A stretch of 50,625 nucleotides of DNA from an uncultured Eubacteriales bacterium (GCA_934462825.1 CAKSIP010000007.1:1-50625); one strand, 5' to 3'. Positions 8,397-16,803 are shown, counted from the first letter of the stretch. Notes: a model not told the origin generated them from the sequence alone. Numbers and translations: made by a program.

Positions 8397-9060
8397 CGCC
8401 ACCGCCGGGGTGGTTGCTCCCCTAAATGGGGTGCGTACTATCCATAAGAAGGTTCCGCGCCGCAAAAGTTCGGCTTTGCCGTGGTGCTTCATGCGCATCG
8501 CAAAAGTGCGCTATCAAGGGGACGGTTGCTCGCTGGACTGTGCGGTAGCGAGGTGAAAAGCCCGCGCCGATTCGTGCGGTATCAAGAGGCGTTCGCGTGT
8601 TATAATGATGCGCCACCGCCGAGGTGGTTGCTCCCCTAAATGGGGTGCGCACTATCAATTTAAGAAGGTTCTGCGCCGCAAAAGTTCGGCTTCGCCGGGC
8701 GTTTCATGTGCACCGCAAAAGTGCGCTATCAAGGGGCGTTCGTGCGTTATAATGATGCGACACCGCCGGGGGGTGCTCCTCTAAAAGGGGTGCGCACTAT
8801 CAATTTAGGAAGGTTCCGCGCCGAAAAAGTGCGGCTTCGCCGGGGCGTTTCATGTGTGCCGCAAAAGTGCGCTATCAAGGGGGCGTTCGTGCGTTATAAT
8901 GATGCGCCACCGCCGGGGTGGTTACTCCCCTAATGGGGTACGCACTATCCATAAGAAGGAGTTCGCGCCGCAAAAGTTCGGCTTCGTCGGGGTGCTTCAT
9001 GTGCGCCGCAAAATTTCGGCTTCGCCGGGCGTTTCATGTGTGCCGCAAAAGTGTGGTGTC
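8397..9060. repeat. About 148-bp repeat, four copies
   Basis: Copies start near 8398, 8610, 8760 and 8907. Each contains CACCGCCGGGG, a CTCCCCTAAATGGGG hairpin, GTGCGCACTATC, AAGAAGGTTCCGCGCCGCAA and CGCAAAAGTGCGCTATCAAG. GTTATAATGATGCG precedes three of them, giving each a TATAAT. The first spacing is longer because of an 80-bp insertion (8520-8605). No protein is conserved across the copies. Confidence 0.9.
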
Positions 9061-9169
9061 AAGGGGGCGTTCGTTCGCCGAACCGTGTGGCAGCAAAGGG
9101 CGCTTCCGCGCGGAGCGGCGGAAACACAGCTCGCGTTTTTTGACTTTTGTTCAAAATAGTTACCCAATA

Positions 9170-9350
9170 TCCCCCTAACGTCTCCCGAAATCCATCCAAT
9201 ACCGATCGAAAACCACCGAATACCTACCGAAATCTACTCAAGATTCATCCAATACTTACCGAAATCCATCTAACACCTTCCGAATATCCATCCAATATCT
9301 CCCTAAAACCACCCAATACCTACCGAAATCTACCTAATATCTATATAGCT
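9170..9350 (+). other. Nearly G-free leader upstream of parB
   Basis: About 180 bases composed of short CCGAAATC, ATCCAATA and CTACC words with very few G residues on this strand. It directly precedes the parB ribosome site (AAGGAAAGGA, 9351-9360). The frame stays open and joined to parB, but the encoded Pro/Asn/Tyr/Thr repeats are unlike any ParB N-terminus, so it is best read as leader RNA. Confidence 0.65.
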
Positions 9351-9371
9351 AAGGAAAGGAACAAAAAAATT

Positions 9372-10286
9372 ATGGCAAAGAAAAGCGGAGGCCTCGGCCG
9401 GGGGCTTTATGAAATTTTTGAGGACAATGTCATGACGGCCGAAAAGGGGCCGGCACAGCTTTTGCGTCTTTCGGAGATTGAACCGCGCAAGGATCAGCCG
9501 CGCAAGGACTTCAACCGTGAGGCGCTGGAGTCGTTGGCCGATTCCATTTCCAACCTCGGTGTGCTGCAGCCCATCGTGGTTCGAGAAAACAAAGAGGTGC
9601 CCGGCACGTACGAGATCGTCGCGGGCGAACGCCGCTGGCGCGCCGCCAAAATGGCAGGACTTTCCGAAATCCCGGCCGTGGTTCTTGACGACAGTGACGA
9701 CAAGAAAACCGCGCAGGTGGCCCTGATCGAAAACCTGCAAAGGGAAAACCTCAACGCGCTGGAAGAAGCGCAGGCTTATGAAGCGCTGATGAGCCGCTTT
9801 GCGCTGACGCAGGAGCAAATCGCAAAGCAGGTCGGCAAGAGCCGTTCCGCCATTGCCAACACCCTTCGCCTTTTGGATTTGCCCGACGCCGTGGCGCTTC
9901 AGGTCAAGGAGGGAACCCTCTCCGCCGGACATGCCCGCGCGCTGCTGGCGCTCGACAAAGCCGAGGATATGGAAACCGTGGCCGAGCGCGTTATCGCCAA
10001 GGAGCTGTCGGTGCGCGAAACCGAAATGCTGGTGAAAAAACTGCTGGCTCACGCCGAATCCGTGGACATGATCGAAGCGGACAGCGAAAAGGGCTTGGCG
10101 AAGCTGACGCGGATTCACATGAAGGAGCTGGAGCGCCGCTCGCAAAGCACCCTCGGTCGCCGGGTTCGGATTACCAACACGGGGAAAAAGAAAACCGTGG
10201 AGCTTTCCTTTGAAAATAACGAGGACTTGGAAGCGCTTTTGAAGGTTCTTTGCGGCAACGACTTCTTCAACGACGAAAATTTTTAA
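9372..10286 (+). CDS. parB: ParB/Spo0J chromosome-partitioning protein
   Basis: A 304-residue CTPase clamp that loads at parS and spreads on DNA. Visible are the N-terminal ParA-interaction motif GLGRGL (residues 7-12), the ParB nuclease-like N domain with DQPRKDF and the CTP-binding GERRWRAAKMAG (85-96), the ENLQRENLNALEEA segment, an HTH (LTQEQIAKQVGKSRSA, about 145-160) and a C-terminal dimerisation region ending NEDLEALLKVL. The ATG at 9372 gives the canonical N-terminus and has AAGGAAAGGA upstream. The open frame extends further upstream through low-complexity leader that is not ParB-like. Confidence 0.97.
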   Translation: MAKKSGGLGRGLYEIFEDNVMTAEKGPAQLLRLSEIEPRKDQPRKDFNREALESLADSISNLGVLQPIVVRENKEVPGTYEIVAGERRWRAAKMAGLSEIPAVVLDDSDDKKTAQVALIENLQRENLNALEEAQAYEALMSRFALTQEQIAKQVGKSRSAIANTLRLLDLPDAVALQVKEGTLSAGHARALLALDKAEDMETVAERVIAKELSVRETEMLVKKLLAHAESVDMIEADSEKGLAKLTRIHMKELERRSQSTLGRRVRITNTGKKKTVELSFENNEDLEALLKVLCGNDFFNDENF

Positions 10287-10480
10287 ACGCGGTATCATGT
10301 ACCCAAAGCTTTGCCGCGGATAAACGCGGTATCATGAAACCTAAAGCTTTGCTGTGGATAAACGCGGTATCATGAAACCTAAAGCTTTGCTGTGGATAAA
10401 CGCGGTATCATGAAACCCTAAGTATTGCCGTGAATAAACGCGGCATAGCGTACCCCAAGCTTTGCCGGAAACGGGAGCGT
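10285..10480. repeat. 38-bp tandem repeat behind parB
   Basis: AAACGCGG begins units at 10285, 10322, 10360, 10398 and (AAACGCGGCATAGC) 10436, spacing 37-38 bp. Each holds TATCATG, then CTAAAGCTTTGC, then a DnaA-box-like nonamer. The first unit overlaps the parB stop codon. The remainder up to serS (10481-10647) shows no gene and no T-box. Confidence 0.93.
10353..10399 (-). promoter_or_regulatory. DnaA boxes in the 38-bp repeat
   Basis: TGTGGATAA, the reverse complement of the DnaA-box consensus TTATCCACA, occurs at 10353-10361 and 10391-10399. Related nonamers lie at 10315-10323 (CGCGGATAA) and 10429-10437 (CGTGAATAA). All are in one orientation at 38-bp phase. This could be a DnaA-binding cluster (origin element or titration/control site) or a chance word amplified by the repeat. 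Confidence 0.45.
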
Positions 10481-10647
10481 GGCATAGCGCAGAAGAACCC
10501 ATCGAAAAAGCCTCAAACCCCTCAAAAAGAACCCGGAGAAAAGCACCTTAAAAAACAAAATGGAAGGGAAGAACCCTTCGGCGCTGCGCGCCCGCTGACA
10601 AAGCCATCCGCAGCGCGGAAAATTTCAATAAAAATCGGAGAAAAATC

Positions 10648-11928
10648 ATGTTGGACATCAGATATATCAAGGAAAAGCCCCAGGAAGTCATTGCAAGACT
10701 TGCTATGAAGGGCAAGGACGCGGCCGCCGACATCGCGCGGATCCTTGAGCTTGACGGCGTTCGCCGCGGCTACATCGCCGAAACCGAGGCGATCAAGGCC
10801 GAGCAGAACCGCACCAATAAGCTCATTCCGCAATACAAAAAAGAGGGCAAGGACACCGCCGGTATTTTTGCCGAAATGAAGGCCTTGGGCGAAAAAACCA
10901 AGGAAATCGACGCCAAGCTGAAAGAGGCGGAGGCTGAAATCAACGATTTGATGCTGGCCTTGCCGAACCTGCCCGATCCCGACTTGAAGCCGGGCGGCAA
11001 GGAAAACAACGAGCCGCTTCGGTATTACGGAGAGCCGAGACGCTTTGACTTTGAACCGAAAAACCACGTGGATCTCTGCAATGCGTTGGGGCTGATCGAC
11101 TACGAGCGCGGCACAAAGCTGGCCGGCTCCGGCTTCTGGATCTACCGCGGCATGGGCGCGCGGCTGGAGTGGGCACTGCTCAACTACTTTATGGACGAGC
11201 ATCTCAAGGACGGCTATGAATTTATTTTGCCCCCGCACATGCTGGAGTATCAATGCGGCCTGACGGCCGGGCAGTTCCCGAAGTTCGCCGACGAGGTTTA
11301 TAAAATTGCCAACCCCACCGACGACCGTGTGCACTACATGCTGCCGACCGCCGAGGCGGCGCTGGCCTCTCTCTACCGCGACGAGGTGCTGACGGAGGCC
11401 GACCTTCCGAAGAAGATGTTTGCCTACACCCCCTGCTTCCGTCGGGAGGCCGGCTCTTATCGCTCCGACGAGCGCGGAATGGTGCGCGGGCATCAGTTCA
11501 ACAAGGTGGAGATGTTCCAATACACCCTGCCCGAAAAGTCGGACGAGGCGTTTGACGAGCTGGTGGCGAAGGCCGAAAACCTTGTCAAGGGACTTGGCTT
11601 CCATTTCCGCACGGTCAAGCTGGCCGCGGAGGATTGCTCGGCTTCGATGGCCCGCACCTACGATATTGAAATCAACATCCCGTCGATGCACGGATATAAG
11701 GAAGTTTCCTCGGTGTCCAATGCGCGCGATTATCAGGCGCGCCGCGGCAAGATCCGCGTCAGACGGAACGACGGCCGCATGGAATTTGTCCATACGCTGA
11801 ACGGCTCCGGCCTTGCCACCTCGCGCATTTTGCCTGCCCTCGTAGAGCAGAATCAGAACGCCGACGGAACGGTGAACGTGCCCGACGTGCTGAAAAAATA
11901 TTTAGGATGTGACGTGATCGGAAAGTAA
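10648..11928 (+). CDS. serS: Seryl-tRNA synthetase
   Basis: A 426-residue class II aminoacyl-tRNA synthetase that charges tRNA-Ser. The N-terminal long helical arm (about 20-110) binds the tRNA variable arm. The catalytic domain has PTAEAALASLYRDE, motif 2 FRREAGSYRSDERG with HQFNKVEMF, and motif 3 NGSGLATSRILPALVEQNQ. Several signature residues differ from the common bacterial form (which has SAGRDTRG and TAEVPLTN), placing it in a divergent SerRS branch. The start has GGAGAAAA upstream. It follows parB by 360 bp, an arrangement seen near origins of some Firmicutes. Confidence 0.97.
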   Translation: MLDIRYIKEKPQEVIARLAMKGKDAAADIARILELDGVRRGYIAETEAIKAEQNRTNKLIPQYKKEGKDTAGIFAEMKALGEKTKEIDAKLKEAEAEINDLMLALPNLPDPDLKPGGKENNEPLRYYGEPRRFDFEPKNHVDLCNALGLIDYERGTKLAGSGFWIYRGMGARLEWALLNYFMDEHLKDGYEFILPPHMLEYQCGLTAGQFPKFADEVYKIANPTDDRVHYMLPTAEAALASLYRDEVLTEADLPKKMFAYTPCFRREAGSYRSDERGMVRGHQFNKVEMFQYTLPEKSDEAFDELVAKAENLVKGLGFHFRTVKLAAEDCSASMARTYDIEINIPSMHGYKEVSSVSNARDYQARRGKIRVRRNDGRMEFVHTLNGSGLATSRILPALVEQNQNADGTVNVPDVLKKYLGCDVIGK

Positions 11929-12004
11929 GTCCGAGCGAGCCGAGGGCGCGCGGCGTATCGTAAAAAACCGCGCAAACTTTTTTGGCCCAAAGGCTTTGTA
12001 AGAA

Positions 12005-12041
12005 GGGACTGCCCCACCGTCCAACGGCGCTCGGCAGTCCC
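12005..12041 (+). terminator. Hairpin after serS, possible terminator
   Basis: GGGACTGCC (12005-12013) pairs perfectly with GGCAGTCCC (12033-12041) across a 19-base loop; only CCTTTT follows. It resembles the GGGCTGTTA-type hairpins at 14586 and 46895. The rest of 11929-12263 has no gene. Confidence 0.45.
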
Positions 12042-12263
12042 GCGGCCTCCTTTTCGGCCGCTTTTGGCAGATGCCAAGCGGTTTTTGCAAGGCGCTCCGA
12101 CCGGAGCTGTCGGACGTTTCCTTGGCCCCCGGTGGCCGGCGAACGAGGCGTTGGGCGGAAAAAAACAAAAAATAAAACAAAAACCAAGCCCCCGCCAGGC
12201 GGGGAGTTTACGAGAGGAGAAACGGAGCATTTCGCGCCAAAAGCGCAATGTCCGAAGAAAACT

Positions 12264-13145
12264 ATGACACTTCACTCTTTTTTCGGTCACGTCCGGCTCC
12301 CCTTAGCATCGGGCAATGAGGATCAAGTTCCTCTTTTGCAAGAGCTTTGGGCGTACTTTGTCACACGGTGGCTGACGCCCGATTACAGTGGGTATATCTA
12401 CGAAAACATCAAAATTGATCCGAATCCGCTGATTTCGCCGGCCGCCGTGATTTTGGCGGCTTTTGCCGCCGTGATGATCGGCTGCAGTCTGTGGATCTTT
12501 CGCCGCCGAACGCTGGGGCGTTTGGTGCGCCGCCTGCTGCGGCAAGACGCGCTCGGACCGCAGAACGCGAAAACCTTTGCCGAGCTGTCCTTGGACGCCA
12601 AGAGCGCGCCGGCGCGGTTTATCAATCGGCTGACGCTGGCTAAGATGGTGCGGTGCGTGGAGGAAGATGCTTTTTACGGCGTGAACACCGGGAATGGCGA
12701 AAACACCGACAGCCCCGAGGGCGAAGAGGGAGCGGAAAAGGTCGAAAGCGCCGAAAGTGCTGAAAGTGCCGAACCCGCCGAAAACGCCGGGAACGAGCCA
12801 GACGCATCGACCGCCGAAACGGCCGACACCCCGGAGGGAACACCAACCGCCGAAACGGCCGAGAAAACCGAGGAATCCGAGGAATCCGAGGAAATCCGGC
12901 CTGACGCCTTTGCGCTTTCGCAGGTCGCCAAGGTCAAATACAAACGCAAGCCGGAGGATCATTTCTACATCGCGGCGGATAAAAAGCACCGCGCGGCCGT
13001 TTTGTTTGACAGCAAGGGAACCAACCCGATGGGCCTGTTGGTCGTGGCGGCTTCGTTCCTTGTCGTGGCGGTGCTTTTGGTCAAAATCTGGCCGAGCCTG
13101 CTTCATCTGTTCGACAAGGCCATTTCGGGCTTCAAGCGTTTTTAA
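12264..13145 (+). CDS. Unknown membrane protein with acidic linker
   Basis: A 293-residue protein of unrecognised family. A first membrane segment (LISPAAVILAAFAAVMIGC, about residues 51-69) is followed by a basic, helical stretch (RRRTLGRLVRRLLRQD). A very acidic Glu/Ala/Thr linker of about 85 residues (near 140-215) is built of imperfect AES/AET/ESEE repeats. A short basic domain (AKVKYKRKPEDHFYIAAD) and a second membrane segment (MGLLVVAASFLVVAVLLVKIW) close the protein. The first plausible ATG is 12264; the frame is open further upstream but that part overlaps the post-serS hairpin. The ribosome site is weak. It precedes the MORN membrane protein by 140 bp, so the two may act together. 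Confidence 0.7.
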   Translation: MTLHSFFGHVRLPLASGNEDQVPLLQELWAYFVTRWLTPDYSGYIYENIKIDPNPLISPAAVILAAFAAVMIGCSLWIFRRRTLGRLVRRLLRQDALGPQNAKTFAELSLDAKSAPARFINRLTLAKMVRCVEEDAFYGVNTGNGENTDSPEGEEGAEKVESAESAESAEPAENAGNEPDASTAETADTPEGTPTAETAEKTEESEESEEIRPDAFALSQVAKVKYKRKPEDHFYIAADKKHRAAVLFDSKGTNPMGLLVVAASFLVVAVLLVKIWPSLLHLFDKAISGFKRF

Positions 13146-13285
13146 GAGAATCCTTTTATAGAAACCCTTTGTGCAAAGCCGTTGGCGCGGCCTTGCTAAG
13201 GGAATTTTTGTCCGACTTCCGCGCGCCGAGGGGCGCGGGGAAATCGAATTGAGAGAAAAGGAAAAGGGGAAAGGGGGAAGGAACC

Positions 13286-14434
13286 ATGACGGAAAAAGAC
13301 AGGTTTTCGGGCGATCCGAAGCTTTCGGGTGTCCCGAAAGGGCCGGACGAGCCGGAAAATGAAGGCGCGCCAAGGCAGGCACCCCGTCCCGGCCGCACCA
13401 ATCCGGCAAATACCCGGATCCCCCTCTCCCAAGCGCGCCCTTTGCCAAAGGAAAACGGTGCCCCGTCTGGGAAAAAGGCCGTTTCGACCGATGGAAAAGC
13501 CATTTCGACCGACGGAAAGGCCATTTCGACCGATAGAAAGGCCATTTCGACCGATGGAAAGGTCGTTTCGACCGATGGAAAGGCCATTTCGACCGATGGA
13601 AAGGCCATTCCGAGCGATGGAAAGGTCGTTTCGACCGATGGAAAAACCGTTCCGAGCGATGGAAAGGCTGTTTCGACCGATGGAAAAGTCGCCGCGCACA
13701 GGGAGTCCCTGCGCGATAAAATTTTTCACACCCCGATGCTCCACGTCGTCGCCTTTTCGGCGGCGGCCGCGGTGGCCATCGTGCTTTTTGCCACGCTGGT
13801 GCTGTTGCTTTGCGGCTTCCGCTACCGCTCGCTGTCGCTGACGGACGGCACTTCCGTCCGCTGGATCGGCATTTTGTCGGGCGACACCCCCGTTTTCGGG
13901 CGCTTGGCGACCGAAAAGGGCGACAAGGCCTTTGTCTGCGGTTCCCACGTGAAATATGCGGGCGGCGCGCGCTATGAGGGCGGCTTCTCCGGCATGCTTT
14001 TTAACGGGGAGGGCGTGTACACGGACAAAAACGGCAACGTCTATCGGGGCACCTTTTACGACGGCCAACTGTACGGAGATGTGCAGATCGAATATGCCGA
14101 CGGCTCGCTTTTTCTCGGAAGCTATTACGAGGGAAAAAAGGACGGCTACGGCGAGTACACCGGCGCGGACGGCGTTTCCTATAAGGGGTACTACGCACAG
14201 GGGGAAAAGTGCGGCTACGGCACGTTTGTTTATGCCGACGGCAGCAGCTACGAGGGCTATTTTGACGACGACATGCGAAACGGACAGGGAAGGTATCGGT
14301 TCGCGTCGGGCGACACCTATACCGGCGAATTTCGGAACAACTTCATGCACGGAACCGGCACCTACTTTTTTGCCGCCACCGGCCGCGTGTTTTCGGGCCG
14401 ATTTGTCAACGGGGTTCCTCAAATCCAAAGCTGA
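13286..14434 (+). CDS. Membrane-anchored MORN-repeat protein
   Basis: A 382-residue protein: a disordered Pro/Lys N-terminus, ten copies of a heptapeptide of type AISTDGK (residues about 65-135), one membrane segment (LHVVAFSAAAAVAIVLFATL, about 153-172), then six to seven MORN repeats to the end (e.g. YEGGFSGMLFNGEGVY, YEGYFDDDMRNGQGRYRF). MORN modules bind lipids or proteins; orientation suggests extracytoplasmic MORN repeats and a cytoplasmic heptad tail. The ATG has GGGGGAAGGA upstream. It probably shares a transcript with the membrane protein before it. Specific role unknown. Confidence 0.88.
   Translation: MTEKDRFSGDPKLSGVPKGPDEPENEGAPRQAPRPGRTNPANTRIPLSQARPLPKENGAPSGKKAVSTDGKAISTDGKAISTDRKAISTDGKVVSTDGKAISTDGKAIPSDGKVVSTDGKTVPSDGKAVSTDGKVAAHRESLRDKIFHTPMLHVVAFSAAAAVAIVLFATLVLLLCGFRYRSLSLTDGTSVRWIGILSGDTPVFGRLATEKGDKAFVCGSHVKYAGGARYEGGFSGMLFNGEGVYTDKNGNVYRGTFYDGQLYGDVQIEYADGSLFLGSYYEGKKDGYGEYTGADGVSYKGYYAQGEKCGYGTFVYADGSSYEGYFDDDMRNGQGRYRFASGDTYTGEFRNNFMHGTGTYFFAATGRVFSGRFVNGVPQIQS
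13478..13690. repeat. 21-bp in-frame tandem repeat in the MORN gene
   Basis: Ten 21-bp units of type GCCATTTCGACCGATGGAAA. Because 21 is divisible by three, copy-number change keeps the frame, and the array is open in several frames on both strands. Confidence 0.95.
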
Positions 14435-14585
14435 GCGCCTTGCGCCGCCCCGCCTGCCCGCCTTTGGCGGAGCGCGCGGCCGATGGATTCTTCGTTTGAC
14501 GGTGAAGTTTCTTTCCTATAATATTAAGGGGGCAAAAAGCGCCGCTTGAAAAAGACAGAAAGCGGCCCCGCCTTGGCCGCCGACA

Positions 14586-14630
14586 GGCTGTTACAAAGCT
14601 CGCAAAGGGAGCTTTGTAACAGCCCTTTTT
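14586..14630 (+). terminator. Strong terminator after the MORN gene
   Basis: A perfect 16-bp stem, GGCTGTTACAAAGCTC (14586-14601) with GAGCTTTGTAACAGCC (14609-14624), loop GCAAAGG, then CTTTTTG. Confidence 0.9.
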
Positions 14631-14760
14631 GCGTTCCCGCGCTTTCCCCGCCTCCACCGGGCAAAATCCATTTTGGAACAATCGGAAACGTCAAAAGTTG
14701 TGAAAATCAAATCAATAAAAAATATTTTCCGATTTCGGAAGAAAATATTTGCCAAACCCC

Positions 14761-14789
14761 TTGACAACGCCCGTAAAACGCGCTATAAT
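14761..14789 (+). promoter_or_regulatory. Sigma-A promoter for recA-recX
   Basis: Perfect consensus: TTGACA (14761-14766), 17 bp, TATAAT (14784-14789). No convincing LexA box is visible around it. The leader (14820-14860) is a GCGCCGCGGCGCCG palindrome run that could fold strongly. Confidence 0.9.
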
Positions 14790-14955
14790 AACGGCAGAAA
14801 ACAAAATCAAAGCGGAAACGGCGCTGCGGCGCCGCGGCGCCGCGGCGCCGTTGCGTCGCTCGCGGGCCTTCCCCCGGCCGGGCGCTGAAAGTTGAAAGTT
14901 GAAGATTGAAGCAATCACAAATTCCGAAAACAGAAAGGGACGGTACGAAAAAAGC

Positions 14956-16107
14956 ATGAAGGTAGCAAAGAAAACAGGACTGATGGTTTCCGAAAAAGCA
15001 GATAAATCCGAAAAAGAAAAGGCGCTTCGCACGGCGCTGGCACAGCTGGAAAAGGACTTCGGCGCCGGCACGGTGATGAAGCTGGGCGATAATACCCATA
15101 TGGAAGTGCAGGCCGTGCACACCGGTTCGGTGTCGCTGGATATGGCGCTTGGCATCGGCGGCGTGCCGAAGGGAAGAATTATTGAAATTTTCGGCCCCGA
15201 ATCTTCCGGTAAAACCACGGTGGCACTGCATATTATCGCGGAGGTGCAAAAGGCGGGCGGAGAGGCCGCTTTCATCGACGCCGAGCATGCGCTGGATCCC
15301 GTGTACGCCAAGGCCTTGGGCGTGGATATCAACAATTTGCTTGTCTCACAGCCCGATTGCGGTGAGGACGCGCTCGAAATTACCGAGGCGCTGGTGCGCT
15401 CGGGCGCGATTGACGCCATTGTAATCGACTCGGTGGCCGCGTTGGTGCCGCGCCAGGAAATTGAGGGCGATATGGGCGCTTCCACCGTCGGCGTTCAGGC
15501 GCGGCTGATGTCGCAGGCCATGCGCAAGCTGTCGGCTGTCATTTCCAAAAGCAACTGCGTGGTGATTTTTATCAACCAGCTGCGGGAAAAAATCGGCGTG
15601 ATGTACGGCAACCCCGAAACTACCACGGGCGGCCGCGCGCTGAAGTTTTATGCCTCGGTGCGGATCGACGTCCGCAAATCCGATCAGATCAAAAACGGCG
15701 GCGAGATTTTGGGCAACCGCGTCAAGTGCAAAATTGTGAAAAACAAAGTCGCGCCCCCCTTCCGCACCGCGGAATTTGACATTCTGTACGGCAAGGGCAT
15801 CTCCCGCGCCGGCGAGCTTTTGGATATGGGCGTGGCGCTGGACGTCATTCAAAAGAGCGGCGCATGGTTCTATTATAATGACATAAAGATCGGCCAGGGG
15901 CGCGACAAGGCGCGCCAAACGCTGGAGGGGAACGAGGAGCTGTTTGCCGAGATTGAGGGAAAGATCCGTTCCATGAGCGACAAGGTGGAAATGATGGACG
16001 ACGAGTTTGAGCTGGACGAGGACGACGAGGAGCTGGACGCCCCGGAGGACGAGGGCTTTGACATTCGCACCCTTCAATTGCCCGAGGACGGAGAGGACAA
16101 CGAATGA
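14956..16107 (+). CDS. recA: RecA recombinase
   Basis: A 383-residue RecA that forms filaments on single-stranded DNA for strand exchange and SOS signalling. Walker A GPESSGKT is at residues 80-87, Walker B is AIVIDSVAALVP, and loop/L2 regions EIEGDMGAS and NQLREKIGVMYGNPETTTGG are intact. An acidic C-tail (DDEFELDEDDEELD) is present. I prefer ATG 14956, which gives the usual N-terminal length; a TTG at 14899 is in frame and the ribosome site (AAAGGG) is about 16 bases away, so the start is not certain. It overlaps recX by four bases. Confidence 0.97.
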   Translation: MKVAKKTGLMVSEKADKSEKEKALRTALAQLEKDFGAGTVMKLGDNTHMEVQAVHTGSVSLDMALGIGGVPKGRIIEIFGPESSGKTTVALHIIAEVQKAGGEAAFIDAEHALDPVYAKALGVDINNLLVSQPDCGEDALEITEALVRSGAIDAIVIDSVAALVPRQEIEGDMGASTVGVQARLMSQAMRKLSAVISKSNCVVIFINQLREKIGVMYGNPETTTGGRALKFYASVRIDVRKSDQIKNGGEILGNRVKCKIVKNKVAPPFRTAEFDILYGKGISRAGELLDMGVALDVIQKSGAWFYYNDIKIGQGRDKARQTLEGNEELFAEIEGKIRSMSDKVEMMDDEFELDEDDEELDAPEDEGFDIRTLQLPEDGEDNE

Positions 16108-16787
16108 GAGCTTCCGCTTCCCATGCGATCAAAGCGGAGGAGGATTCGCTGATTTATACCATCGCCAAGGTCGATCCGGCGGCGGGCGAACGCTTGCTGT
16201 TGCACGTGACGTCGGAGCTTGAGGAGCAGGAGGTGGCGCAGGTCAACGTGAGCTGCTCGGCCTTTCGCCGGTACAACCTTTCGCTCGGCATGAAAATGAA
16301 TGAACTGACCTTGGAGCGTCTGAAAGGCCTCGGAGAATATGAAAAAGCCGTGCTTAAGGGCATGCAATTGCTGGGCTACGGGGCCAATTCGCGCAAGCGG
16401 ATCGAAGAAAAGCTGACGCGATGGGGCTTTGATCCGGAATTGGCGCGGCAGGCGTCCGTCTATCTGGAGCAGGAAAATTATATTGATGAAAAAGGAGACG
16501 CCGAGCGCCTTTGCGAATCCATGCTGAAAAAAGGGTACGGCCCGCGCCGCGTGCTGGCCGCCCTGCGGGAGAAAGGCTACAGCGACGAGGCCGCCGCCGT
16601 GGCTCGCCATATTTTGTATCACACGGACATCGCGGGCAACTGCGCCCTTGTGTTCCGAAAGAAAATCCGCAAGCTGCCCGAAAGCCGGGCCGAAACGCAA
16701 AAAGTGCTTGCAAAACTGACCGCATTGGGATATAATATACCTGAGATTAAAGAGGCGCTGCGGCGGGTTTCGCAAGAACCGCGCTGA
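16104..16787 (+). CDS. recX: RecX regulatory protein
   Basis: A 227-residue all-helical modulator of RecA filaments. Three tandem RecX three-helix modules are recognisable: around ERLKGLGEYEKAVLKGMQLL, then KRIEEKLTRWGFDPELARQA with YIDEKGDAERLCESML, and GPRRVLAALREKGYSDEAA. The start codon overlaps the recA stop (ATGA), so the two are translationally coupled. Confidence 0.93.
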   Translation: MRASASHAIKAEEDSLIYTIAKVDPAAGERLLLHVTSELEEQEVAQVNVSCSAFRRYNLSLGMKMNELTLERLKGLGEYEKAVLKGMQLLGYGANSRKRIEEKLTRWGFDPELARQASVYLEQENYIDEKGDAERLCESMLKKGYGPRRVLAALREKGYSDEAAAVARHILYHTDIAGNCALVFRKKIRKLPESRAETQKVLAKLTALGYNIPEIKEALRRVSQEPR

Positions 16788-16803
16788 GTGCCTTCGTTGA
16801 AGG

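Noticed and set aside
9147..9371. 75-residue N-terminal extension of ParB
   Set aside because: The Pro/Asn/Tyr repeats are unlike any ParB; a good ribosome site precedes the canonical MAKKSGGLGRGL start.
10430..10647. T-box riboswitch upstream of serS
   Set aside because: The conserved T-box bulge sequence and a terminator/antiterminator pair are not seen.
13156..14428. Minus-strand frames of 150-410 residues opposite the MORN gene
   Set aside because: They arise because the 21-bp array is open in all frames; the plus frame has MORN motifs and a ribosome site.
14820..14880. LexA/SOS box near the recA promoter
   Set aside because: Only GC-rich palindromes (GCGCCGCGGCGCCG) are present; no GAAC..GTTC-type site.
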